Positions 1 through 7,437 of a DNA stretch of 20,394 nt are shown piece by piece; the first letter of the stretch is position 1, and each line of letters starts with the position of its first letter. The notes under the pieces are model-generated. The model was not told where the DNA came from, did no database searches, and saw only the letters and a program-made list of their open reading frames with translations. The position numbers and the translations under genes were made by a program. The stretch is taken from positions 273 to 20,666 of the forward strand of contig PLFA01000041.1 of NCBI GenBank assembly GCA_003136615.1, given 5' to 3'. The stretch is from Caulobacteraceae bacterium. GTDB taxonomy: Bacteria; Pseudomonadota; Alphaproteobacteria; Caulobacterales; Caulobacteraceae.

Positions 1-2
1 CG

Positions 3-1478
3 TATTGGCCGGCGGACCTGCATTTCGTCGGCAAGGACATCATCCGCTTTCACGCGGTGTACTGGCCGGCCTTCCTGATGTCGGCCGGCATTGCCGTGCT
101 TGGCCTTTTAATCTCATCGCCCGCCGTGGTGATCGGCGCCATGCTGATCTCGCCGCTCATGGACCCGATCCTGGGTTTCGGGTTCTCACTGGCGACCTTC
201 GATTTCGCCGAGATGCGGCGGTCGCTGGCGGCGCTTGTCGCGGGGTCGGTTCTGGCGATCGCCTTCACCTGGCTGATCGTTGCGCTCTCCCCGCTTAAGG
301 AAGCCACCTCGGAAATCCTATCTCGCACGCGGCCAAACCTCTTTGACTTGCTGATCGCGCTCTTCGCGGCTTTGGCGGGCGCCTATGCGATTATCAAGGG
401 GCGTGGGGGAACCATCGTTGGCGTGGCGATCGCGACCGCACTCATGCCGCCCCTCGCGGTCGTTGGCTACGGCGTAGCGACCTGGAACGCGCCGGTATTT
501 GGCGGCGCGCTGGCGCTGTTCGTCACCAACTTCGTCACGATATCCCTGGCGGCGACGGTGATGGCCCGCCTCCATGGCTTTGGTCGGTCACTGTCCCGCC
601 ATCAGGGATGGATCGAAACCCTCATGCTCATCGCCGTCTTCGTCGCGCTGGCGGTCCCGCTTGGAATATCGCTGCGCAAAATCGCCGAGGAGGCGGTGAC
701 GGTCGCCGACGTCCGGAGCTATCTCTCTCACCGATTCGGAGTGGCGTCTCGCGTGACTCAGCTCGTCGTCGATGTTGACGCCAAGCCCCTCGCGGTCCGC
801 GCGGTGATCGTGGCGCCACGCGCCAAGGTGGCGAGCAACAGCGTTCTTCGCGCGGGGCTCCAAAAGCGGCTGGGGCGCCCGGTTGCGCTCCAGGTCGATC
901 AGGTCGTGCTCGCGGAGAATTCGAACAGTCTGGAGGCGCAGCGCGCGGATCTGCAGGCGTCGAGCAAATCGGCGTTGGCCGCCAAGGCCGCCGATGATCG
1001 CGTCGCCCTGGCGGTGGCCATGGCCGCGGGCGTTTCCGCCGATCAGGTCACGGTGGACAACGATCAAAAGCGCGCGACGGCGGTGGCGGTCGCCGAGCCG
1101 GGCGCCGACCTCGAAACCTATCAGGCCCTTGAGAGTCGCGCCGCCGCCACCGCGCCGGACTGGCGGATGATCATTACGCCCCCGATGCAGCCGCTCCCCT
1201 TGATCCGGTTCACCTCTGGATCGGACGCGCTTGATCAGGCGTCACGTGAGGCGGTTCTCACCTCGGCATGGGCGTCGAAACGCTGGAACAGTCCAGCCCT
1301 AGCCGTCCCAGGCCTGCCGCGAGCGCCGGCAGGCGCGCCAAGGTATCCGTCTCTCGCGCAACGGCGCGCGCTTGCCATCGCTGTACTGTTGCGGAGCCAA
1401 GGCGTGAAACCCCTCTCAGCCCCATCGGCAGGTTTGGCCTTTCGACTATCACTTGCCGTGTCCGGGACCGGGCCGTGA
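3..1478 (+). CDS. DUF389 family membrane protein, 5' end outside window
   Basis: The reading frame is open to the left edge; the first whole codon is at 3, and the GTG at 57 is internal to the frame, so the true start lies upstream. The N-terminal half is strongly hydrophobic with about five or six membrane segments. It includes the signature stretch SSPAVVIGAMLISPLMDPI (about residues 36-54 of the visible part) and later ATALMPPLAVVGYG, both typical of DUF389 proteins, whose biochemical function is not established. From about residue 230 the protein becomes soluble and Ala-rich. It ends in a segment (IRFTSGSDALD ... SLAQRRALAIAVLLRSQGV) that resembles the layout of an OmpA-like peptidoglycan-associated domain, but this is only a resemblance. 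Its 3' end converges on the gene ending at 1564. The family call is fairly secure; the role is unknown. Confidence 0.8.
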   Translation, partial: YWPADLHFVGKDIIRFHAVYWPAFLMSAGIAVLGLLISSPAVVIGAMLISPLMDPILGFGFSLATFDFAEMRRSLAALVAGSVLAIAFTWLIVALSPLKEATSEILSRTRPNLFDLLIALFAALAGAYAIIKGRGGTIVGVAIATALMPPLAVVGYGVATWNAPVFGGALALFVTNFVTISLAATVMARLHGFGRSLSRHQGWIETLMLIAVFVALAVPLGISLRKIAEEAVTVADVRSYLSHRFGVASRVTQLVVDVDAKPLAVRAVIVAPRAKVASNSVLRAGLQKRLGRPVALQVDQVVLAENSNSLEAQRADLQASSKSALAAKAADDRVALAVAMAAGVSADQVTVDNDQKRATAVAVAEPGADLETYQALESRAAATAPDWRMIITPPMQPLPLIRFTSGSDALDQASREAVLTSAWASKRWNSPALAVPGLPRAPAGAPRYPSLAQRRALAIAVLLRSQGVKPLSAPSAGLAFRLSLAVSGTGP

Positions 1479-1563
1479 GCGCCAACATGCCAGCGGCGCC
1501 GTTTGCCACATCCGTGGCGGTATAGGTCTTGATCGCCTCTCATACGCACCACCTCGTAAAGGG

Positions 1564-2070
1564 TCAGCTAGGCGTGTTCGGCAACTCCGATGATAGGGCG
1601 TCCAAGCTGTAGGTAACGCTGATTGAGCGGCCATCGCGCTCGGGATCATTCAGGAGGATCGTGGATCGGCCATTGCGCCAATAGGCCTTGAGATGAGGCG
1701 TTTCAAAGCTTTGGTCGATCTTGATCGCGTCACGAACGATGCTCACGGGCGGGCCAAACCGCCCGTCCAGACGCGCCCTGACGCGATCATAGGCGTCGAT
1801 GGATGTGAGAAACCTGATTCTGGCCAAGCGCCCGCCGACGAATTCATAGGTGATGCCGTGGGCGATCTGATGGCCGCCCAAGCGCACGGGCCGCGCGGCG
1901 CATATGGTGGCGCTCAAGGCCCCTTTGACGGGCTGGCAACTCCCCGCTCGTTCGGCTCCGCGCCGCCAATCGGCCAGGGTTTCCCCTAGCGACGCGTCCT
2001 CGAAACCAAACGTCGCGGCAGGTCTCGCGGGTGGCGCCGCGACTGGTGGAGGGGCGGGATCAAGAAGCAT
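1564..2070 (-). CDS. Unrecognised 168-aa protein downstream of the DegP-like protease
   Basis: I do not recognise this family. The product begins with a Pro/Ala-rich stretch (residues 5-20) and continues as a mixed alpha/beta-looking domain with the pattern FEDASLGETLADWR. Two cysteines, C45 and C57, could form a disulfide. A later part (GITYEFVGGRLARIRF; RVRARLDGRFGPP) resembles small alphaproteobacterial proteins of unknown function. No signal peptide or membrane segment is visible from the ATG at 2070. That start has a good ribosome binding site, GGAGAG with a 7-nt spacer. The gene begins 26 bp after the stop codon of the protease gene on the same strand, so the two are probably co-transcribed. 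A role in envelope stress or protein quality control is an inference from position only. Confidence 0.7.
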   Translation of the reverse strand: MLLDPAPPPVAAPPARPAATFGFEDASLGETLADWRRGAERAGSCQPVKGALSATICAARPVRLGGHQIAHGITYEFVGGRLARIRFLTSIDAYDRVRARLDGRFGPPVSIVRDAIKIDQSFETPHLKAYWRNGRSTILLNDPERDGRSISVTYSLDALSSELPNTPS

Positions 2071-2096
2071 GTTCTGGCTCTCCAGCGGCGCGGGCC

Positions 2097-3338
2097 TTAG
2101 CCGCCATTGGTCCCGTCGTCGTCTCGCGGCTCCATCTCGCGGGCCAGGGTCTCCTCGTCCGGTCGGACCCCCGCCGTCGCCTGAAGCGTCTCGGCGCCTC
2201 CGCCCCTCCGCACGCTCAGAATCAAGCGCGCACCCGGCTCGGAAAAGGCGACGATGCGGGTGATGTCGTGCGGTGAATGGACTGGCTCCCCGTTGATCGC
2301 CACCAGAACATCGCCGTTCTTGAGGCCCGCCTTTTGAGCTGGACCACCGGGGGTCACCGCATCGATGATGGCCCCGTCCTCGGCGGTCATGCCCAGGCTC
2401 TGGGCGAGGTCGGGACTGATCTGCTGCACCGTGGCGCCAAGATAGCCATGGTTGACGTGGCCGTGGGCGATGAGTTGGCGTGAGATACTGGAGGCGACGC
2501 CAGCGGGAATATCAAAACCTATGCCGACCGAACCGCCGCTCGGGGTGAAAATCGCCGTGTTGACCCCGACCACGCGCCCCTCTGTGTCGAAGGTCGGTCC
2601 GCCGGAATTGCCCCGATTAATCGGCGCATCGATCTGCATGTAATCCAGCAGCGGACTGTCAGCGACGTTCTCACGTCTCAGGGCCGATACGATCCCCGCC
2701 GTCGCCGTTCCGGCGAGGCCGAAGGGATTGCCCACGGCCACCACCCAGTCGCCAACCCGGGGTTTGGCGGCATTCTCAAAGCTTACGAACGGAAAGGGTC
2801 CGCCCATTACCTTGACGACGGCCAAGTCGGTAGCGGGATCACGCCCGACCAGACGGGCGGTGTAGGTCTTGCCGTCGTTCATGTGGACCGTGATTTTATC
2901 AGCATCCTCAACCACGTGATTGTTGGTGAGGATGTAGCCGTCGCCTGAGATGAAGAAGCCCGAACCCGCGGCGTGAATCTTGGGAAGGGGTTGGCCGTCG
3001 GGCTCGCCCCGCCCAGGCGGAAATCCGCCGCCGAAGAATTGTTGGAAAGGCGCGCCAAAGAAGAAGGGCATGGCCTGGCCTTGGGAGTCGTCGCCACCCT
3101 GGTTCAGGGCCACCTGCCGGGGTGTCGCATGGCCAACGATCTCAATCGATACGACCGCGGGCGCAACCTTTTGAACAATGGGTGCGAATGAGAGGGGCGC
3201 GCCAGCGGGGGCCGCATTGGTCGGGGCGGGATTAACGACCTCGGTTGGGCGCCCCTGGCCCCAAGCGACGGCGGCCCCCAAGACCACAACACTAACCGCA
3301 CAAGCGGACGTCAGCAGCCGAACTTTGGATTTGGACAT
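2097..3338 (-). CDS. DegP/HtrA-family periplasmic serine protease, one PDZ domain
   Basis: This is a 413-aa trypsin-like protease that would degrade or refold misfolded envelope proteins. The N-terminus is a signal peptide: a basic start, a hydrophobic core at residues 8-25, and probable cleavage near AWG-QG. The catalytic triad is intact: H141 in TNNHVVEDAD, D171 in PATDLAVVKV and S245 in RGNSGGP. Residues 80-118 form a Phe/Gly/Pro-rich insertion, in the place of the LA loop of DegP. One PDZ domain follows at about 297-390, containing GYLGA and AGLKNGDVLVAING. The chain ends soon after in a charged tail, whereas DegP and DegQ carry two PDZ domains. The start has GAGGAG nine bases upstream. 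The unrecognised gene ending at 1564 follows directly. The family call is firm; the exact name (degP, degQ or other) is not decidable here. Confidence 0.93.
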   Translation of the reverse strand: MSKSKVRLLTSACAVSVVVLGAAVAWGQGRPTEVVNPAPTNAAPAGAPLSFAPIVQKVAPAVVSIEIVGHATPRQVALNQGGDDSQGQAMPFFFGAPFQQFFGGGFPPGRGEPDGQPLPKIHAAGSGFFISGDGYILTNNHVVEDADKITVHMNDGKTYTARLVGRDPATDLAVVKVMGGPFPFVSFENAAKPRVGDWVVAVGNPFGLAGTATAGIVSALRRENVADSPLLDYMQIDAPINRGNSGGPTFDTEGRVVGVNTAIFTPSGGSVGIGFDIPAGVASSISRQLIAHGHVNHGYLGATVQQISPDLAQSLGMTAEDGAIIDAVTPGGPAQKAGLKNGDVLVAINGEPVHSPHDITRIVAFSEPGARLILSVRRGGGAETLQATAGVRPDEETLAREMEPRDDDGTNGG

Positions 3339-3645
3339 CGACCTTCACTCCTCAAGTGACTCATCAAGATGCGACGGCTCGATTTTTTGCCCTGAAAAAC
3401 GGGGAGTTTTGGGGCGACCCTGAGGCGACTATGTGACTGTGAGTTTTGAAAGTTGATGTCAGCGCTCTGTCACAGGCGATGTCGGCGGGCCCGCTGAGCC
3501 TACCTAGAAACGGGCGCCGTTTCTGGTCAGCACAAAAACCCCTCGGTATGCTTGGCGCATCATCGCCGAGAGCGACGAGAACATTTTAAGTGAAAAATAA
3601 CACGCGAGGGGGCTTCTGATCGCGCTCAAAAAAGAGAGTTTACCC
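3339..3645. other. 307-bp intergenic spacer upstream of the protease gene
   Basis: No coding region is supported here. It lies upstream of the DegP-like gene and downstream of the gamma-glutamylcyclotransferase gene, both on the minus strand, so it should hold the protease promoter. It is richer in A/T runs than the flanking genes. It contains a perfect inverted repeat at 3506-3524 and a weaker 5-bp stem (AAAAC/GTTTT) near 3397-3411. I could not identify convincing -35/-10 boxes or an alternative-sigma promoter by eye. A small RNA cannot be excluded. Confidence 0.6.
3506..3524. repeat. Perfect inverted repeat, 8-bp arms with 3-bp centre
   Basis: The sequence AGAAACGG-GCG-CCGTTTCT reads identically on both strands apart from the central 3 bp. 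It lies about 170 bp upstream of the DegP-like start codon. It could be an operator for a dimeric regulator or an RNA hairpin. No T-run follows on either strand, which argues against an intrinsic terminator. Confidence 0.65.
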
Positions 3646-4236
3646 TCAAAATTTTGACCGCCTCGCTTCTGTTTCTTCCAGCGCTCTCACCAACTCCAGC
3701 AGCCGCGCCATGCCCTCATCCCGCAGCCCTTCGGCCCGCAGATGGGCCACCAGATCGCGCAGATAGTCGATATTGGCGCCGGAAAGACCGCACGCGCCGG
3801 CGATGAGACGCGCCTGGGCCTGCAGGCTTAGCGCGCCGGCCCATTGGGGGTGGTGAGTGTCGGAGAGATAGGTCACCGCATGGACGGGGCCTCGACCGAT
3901 CAGGCGTAGCCGGACCAGGGCCTCCACATAGGTTTCCGTGGGTTGCTCACGCTCTTGCAGATAGGCGCGCACCTCGGGCCAGTCCCGTGGCGCGATGCGA
4001 TAGGCGACGCCGCGCACCGAGCCCCCGGGGGCGAGGCCCAGAACGAGCCCTGGCCGCCGCGGCGTGCCCCGATGGTGGACGGAATAGATGCAGAAGGCCC
4101 GGCGGCGGCCATGGAGTATGGCGGGCGCGCGCTCTACAAACGCAAAGCCCGGACGCCACATGAGCGAGCCATAGCCGAACACCCAATGCTCGCCCCCCGC
4201 CTCATCCTCCGCCATCACAGCGCGACTCTCATCCAT
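3646..4236 (-). CDS. Gamma-glutamylcyclotransferase (ChaC-like)
   Basis: The protein belongs to the ChaC/GCG branch of the gamma-glutamylcyclotransferase fold, which releases 5-oxoproline from gamma-glutamyl compounds, with glutathione the usual substrate of ChaC proteins. The diagnostic FGYGSLMW motif lies near the N-terminus (about residues 20-27 from this start). It is followed by RRRAFCIYSVHHRGTPRRPG and LGLAPGG. The segment YLQEREQPTETYVE carries the expected catalytic glutamate (second Glu of EREQ). The frame extends to 4269, but I chose the ATG at 4236 because the longer version would run into the divergent DUF2125 gene. A still shorter start, ATG at 4215, is possible. Most likely cytosolic. 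The stop codon lies in the 12-bp palindrome TCAAAATTTTGA. Confidence 0.85.
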   Translation of the reverse strand: MDESRAVMAEDEAGGEHWVFGYGSLMWRPGFAFVERAPAILHGRRRAFCIYSVHHRGTPRRPGLVLGLAPGGSVRGVAYRIAPRDWPEVRAYLQEREQPTETYVEALVRLRLIGRGPVHAVTYLSDTHHPQWAGALSLQAQARLIAGACGLSGANIDYLRDLVAHLRAEGLRDEGMARLLELVRALEETEARRSKF

Positions 4237-5276
4237 TGACCGCGCCCGATACCCCATCTGGGGCCCCACCGCGACGTCTGGGCCCGCGACGCCTGGGGCT
4301 CTATGCGCCCTATGTTCTGCTCCTCCTGCTTATGGCCGTGGTGGCCACCGACTGGAAGATGACCCGATCCGCTATTCTGGCGCGCCTGAACGCCGCGCGG
4401 AGGCCGGACGCACATCGGGGCTGGACCGTCAGCTATGATGCGGCGCGGCTGAATGGCTTTCCCTTTCGCCTGGATCTGGATCTCACCAACGCCCGACTGT
4501 CAGAGCCCTCGGGCTGGGCGGTCCTGGCGCCGAGCCTGAAAACCGAAGCCTATCTCTTCGCCCCCGCCCACTGGGTGGCCGTGGCGCCGGATGGGGTGGT
4601 TGTCACGCGCCGGGACGCCGGGCCACTGATCGTCAAGGGCAAGGCGCTTCGGGCGAGCCTTTCCGGCGCTGGCGGCCATCCGCCGCGCCTTTCGGTGGAG
4701 GGGCTGAACCTCACCTTCGCCACGCCGCCGGGCGCACGGCCCTTCGCCCTGACAAGCGCCAAGGCCTTTCACCTGCACACCCGCGCGGGGCCTAACGACC
4801 AAGGGGCGATCTATCTGGGCGTCGAGGGCGGCGGGGCGGGAGCGCCCGGGACTTTGGGCCTGATCGCGGCGGGTGGCCCGGTGACGTTCACACTGGATGG
4901 GGTCTTTTCCCATGCCGGCGCCATGACAGGCGCCGATTGGCCATCGCGCCTAAAGGCTTGGACGCGGGCGGGAGGGTCCCTGAGCGTGAAACGGCTGGAG
5001 CTGACGGCGGGCAAGGCCGCCATCGTGGCGAAGGCCGGGGACCTTGGGATCGGCCCCGATGGCCGACTGACGGGGGACCTCTCGGTCGGCGCCGCCCAGA
5101 CCCCGCGCATCCTTGGCGTCATGGCCGCGCGCGGCGCGCTGAGCCCCGAAGTCGCCCGGGCTGGGGGCGCCATCGCCCTGGCGCGCACAGGGAGCGCGAC
5201 CCTGCCGCTGGACTTCGAAGCCGGCCGCGTCACCCTGGGTCCGGTGGCGCTTGGCCCCTCGCCACGATTGTTTTGA
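4236..5276 (+). CDS. DUF2125 domain protein with N-terminal membrane anchor
   Basis: This 346-aa protein has a short Pro/Arg-rich N-terminus and one hydrophobic segment at about residues 23-38 (APYVLLLLLMAVVATDW), consistent with a signal anchor that exports the rest to the periplasm. The segment WTVSYDAARLNGFPFRLDLDL, with its pattern of a Gly-Phe-Pro turn and alternating hydrophobics, is characteristic of DUF2125, a family of unknown function common in alphaproteobacteria. The remainder is beta-rich and Gly/Ala-rich. The start is a TTG at 4236 with no clear ribosome binding site; the next in-frame ATG would destroy the hydrophobic segment. It is the first of three genes in one direction, 50 bp before the aminotransferase. 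The family call is fairly firm; the start is less so. Confidence 0.8.
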   Translation: MTAPDTPSGAPPRRLGPRRLGLYAPYVLLLLLMAVVATDWKMTRSAILARLNAARRPDAHRGWTVSYDAARLNGFPFRLDLDLTNARLSEPSGWAVLAPSLKTEAYLFAPAHWVAVAPDGVVVTRRDAGPLIVKGKALRASLSGAGGHPPRLSVEGLNLTFATPPGARPFALTSAKAFHLHTRAGPNDQGAIYLGVEGGGAGAPGTLGLIAAGGPVTFTLDGVFSHAGAMTGADWPSRLKAWTRAGGSLSVKRLELTAGKAAIVAKAGDLGIGPDGRLTGDLSVGAAQTPRILGVMAARGALSPEVARAGGAIALARTGSATLPLDFEAGRVTLGPVALGPSPRLF

Positions 5277-5326
5277 CGGGCCCGGCCTATTGACACATCC
5301 GGGCTTGCGCGGGTCTTGGGGGCGTC

Positions 5327-6481
5327 ATGAACGCACCGACGTCCTTTCCCCCTGAACCTGACGCGCCAGGACGCCCGACGCCGCGCCCGGGCATTCTGGG
5401 TATAGCGCCCTATACGCCGGGCAAGGCGACGATCCCGGGGATCGCGGCGCCGATCAAGCTTTCGGCCAATGAGAACCTGCTGGGCTCCAGCCCCCTGGCC
5501 AAGGAGGCCTTCAAGGCCGCGGCGGAGGACCTGGCCCTCTATCCCGATGGCCGGGGCGGCGCTTTGCGCGCGACCCTGGCGGACCACTATAGAATCGAGC
5601 CCGAGCGGATCATCCTGGGGTGTGGCACGGATGAAGTCTTCGCCATGTTGAGCCAGGCCTATCTCGGCGCCGGCGATAACATTGTGCAGGGCGAATATGG
5701 CTTTGGCGCCTACGCCATCGCCGCGAGGGCCAATGAGGCGGAGGTCCGCTTCGCCCCCGAGCGCCATTTCCGCATCGATGTGGACGCTATGCTCGCCCAA
5801 GTGGACGACCGCACCCGCCTGATGTTCATCGCCAATCCGGCCAATCCCACGGGCACTTTCGTCTCCGCCCAGGAGATCGCCCGCCTGCACGCGGCGCTGC
5901 CGCCACATGTCATTCTGGTCCTCGACGGGGCCTATTCCGAATACTGTCTGGAACCCGATTTCTCCGATGGTCTGGATCTGGCCAGGAGCGCCTCCAACAT
6001 CGTGGTCACGCACACCTTCTCCAAGCTGCATGGCCTGGCCTCCCTGCGCCTGGGCTGGGGCTATGCGCCGCTGGAGGTCGCCGAGGCGGTGGAGCGCATC
6101 CGTCTGCCCTTCAACACCTCCATCGCCGGCCAGGCGGCCGCCATCGCCGCCCTGGGAGACACCGATTTCCAGGCGCGCACCCTGGATCTCACCGAAACCT
6201 GGCGGCCCTGGCTGATCCAGCAGCTGGCCGGGATCGGCCTGGATGTCGTGCCCTCCAGCGCGAATTTCGTTCTGGCGGGTTTTCCCACGGACGGCGCGCG
6301 CACGGCCCAGGCGGCCGAGGCCTTCCTTGCCGCCCGAGGCCTCCTGGTTCGCGGCGTGGCCGGATATGGCCTGCCCGATCACCTGCGCATCACCGTGGGC
6401 CTCGAAGCCCACAACCGCGCCGTGATCGAGGCCCTGAGTGAGTTCATGGGCGACGTCGTGAGAGCCGACCGCCCCTCATGA
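5327..6481 (+). CDS. hisC: HisC-like PLP-dependent aminotransferase (histidinol-phosphate / aromatic)
   Basis: This is a class I/II aminotransferase of 384 aa, close in length and motif order to histidinol-phosphate aminotransferases. Visible elements are LSANENLLGSSP (substrate/PLP region, residues 45-56), GCGTDEVF (98-105), NPANPTGTF (170-178), D200 and Y203 in LDGAYSEY, the PLP-binding lysine K233 in FSKLHGLASLRLGW with R241 behind it, and R354 in DHLRITVG, which should bind the substrate carboxylate. Immediate coupling to a prephenate/arogenate dehydrogenase by an ATGA overlap suggests work in tyrosine/phenylalanine synthesis, although many HisC enzymes also serve histidine synthesis. A GGGGG tract just before the ATG serves as a plausible ribosome binding site. 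The fold is certain; the substrate preference is inferred from context. Confidence 0.88.
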   Translation: MNAPTSFPPEPDAPGRPTPRPGILGIAPYTPGKATIPGIAAPIKLSANENLLGSSPLAKEAFKAAAEDLALYPDGRGGALRATLADHYRIEPERIILGCGTDEVFAMLSQAYLGAGDNIVQGEYGFGAYAIAARANEAEVRFAPERHFRIDVDAMLAQVDDRTRLMFIANPANPTGTFVSAQEIARLHAALPPHVILVLDGAYSEYCLEPDFSDGLDLARSASNIVVTHTFSKLHGLASLRLGWGYAPLEVAEAVERIRLPFNTSIAGQAAAIAALGDTDFQARTLDLTETWRPWLIQQLAGIGLDVVPSSANFVLAGFPTDGARTAQAAEAFLAARGLLVRGVAGYGLPDHLRITVGLEAHNRAVIEALSEFMGDVVRADRPS

Positions 6482-7437
6482 GCGGAGATAATCTGGCGCC
6501 GGCGCGCATTCCGGCGCCGCTCTATGATCGCCTGGCCGTGATCGGCTGCGGCATGATCGGCTCGTCCGTGGCCAGGGCCGCACGCGCCCGCGGCGCGGTG
6601 CGGGAAATCGCCGTCTTCGATCTCGACATGGCCGTCCGCGCCCGGGCCGAGGCCCTGGGCTTCGCCAATGAGGTGGCGGCCAGCATGGCCGATGCGGTGC
6701 GTGGCGCCGATCTCGTGGTCTTCGCCGCCCCACCGCTCTCCATCGCCCCGGCCGCCCTCGCCGTCGGGGAATATCTTGAGCCGGGCGCCACCCTGACGGA
6801 TGTCGGCTCGGTCAAGACAGCCGTCGCCGAAGGCCTGGCGCAACTTGAGCGGCCAGACGTCTTCGTCATTCCAGGCCATCCCATCGCCGGCGCGGAAACT
6901 TCGGGGCCCGATGCGGGGCGCGCGAACCTCTTCCAGGGGCGCTGGACGATCCTTACCCCCCAGGCGCGCGATGATGCTGGCTATGCCCGGGCGCTCGGCC
7001 GCCTCACCGCCTTCTGGGAGACCTTGGGCGCCAACGTGGAATTGATGGACGCCCGCCACCACGACCTGGTCCTGGCCGTCACCTCGCACATTCCCCATCT
7101 CATCGCCTATAATATCGTCGGCACGGCCGCGGACCTGGAGACCGTGACCCGCGGCGAGGTGATCAAATATTCCGCCGGCGGCTTTCGCGACTTCACCCGC
7201 ATCGCCGCCTCCGATCCGGTGATGTGGCGGGACGTGTTCCTGGCCAATAAGGACGCGGTTCTGGAGATCCTCGGACGCTTCACGGAAGACCTGCAGGCGC
7301 TCTCCCGTGCCATCCGCTGGGGCGAGGGCGAAAAACTGCAGGCCCTGTTCACCCGCACGCGGGAAATCCGCCGGGGCGTCATCGACGCGGGCCAGGAAAC
7401 GCGAGAGCCGAACTTCGGCCGGGAAGAGGGCGGCTAG
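6478..7437 (+). CDS. tyrC: Prephenate/arogenate dehydrogenase (TyrC/TyrA type)
   Basis: This 319-aa NAD(P)-dependent dehydrogenase would oxidatively decarboxylate prephenate or arogenate on the way to tyrosine. A Rossmann nucleotide motif VIGCGMIGSS lies at residues 21-30. TDVGSVK at 107-113 and GHPIAGAETSG at 133-143 carry the conserved serine and histidine of the family. A helical C-terminal domain includes HHDLVLAVTSHIPHLIAYN and GGFRDFTRIA. No ACT domain is present, so feedback control through such a domain is absent. The start codon overlaps the aminotransferase stop (ATGA), indicating translational coupling. The gene abuts the convergent AmpG-like gene, sharing the CTAG at 7434-7437. 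Whether prephenate or arogenate is preferred cannot be told from sequence. Confidence 0.9.
   Translation: MSGDNLAPARIPAPLYDRLAVIGCGMIGSSVARAARARGAVREIAVFDLDMAVRARAEALGFANEVAASMADAVRGADLVVFAAPPLSIAPAALAVGEYLEPGATLTDVGSVKTAVAEGLAQLERPDVFVIPGHPIAGAETSGPDAGRANLFQGRWTILTPQARDDAGYARALGRLTAFWETLGANVELMDARHHDLVLAVTSHIPHLIAYNIVGTAADLETVTRGEVIKYSAGGFRDFTRIAASDPVMWRDVFLANKDAVLEILGRFTEDLQALSRAIRWGEGEKLQALFTRTREIRRGVIDAGQETREPNFGREEGG

Noticed and set aside
3646..3657. The 12-bp palindrome TCAAAATTTTGA at the end of the cyclotransferase gene
   Set aside because: It includes the stop codon, has no loop, and is too AT-rich and short to be a terminator; probably chance.
5290..5318. TTGACA in the DUF2125-aminotransferase spacer as a promoter
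   Set aside because: The -35 match at 5290-5295 has no acceptable -10 about 17 bp downstream, and the 50-bp gap is consistent with read-through from the upstream gene.
4811..6412. A 533-codon open frame on the minus strand opposite the aminotransferase and DUF2125 genes
   Set aside because: It is antisense to well-supported genes; its Gly/Gln/Arg-rich translation has no recognisable domain and is expected from the high third-position GC of the real gene.
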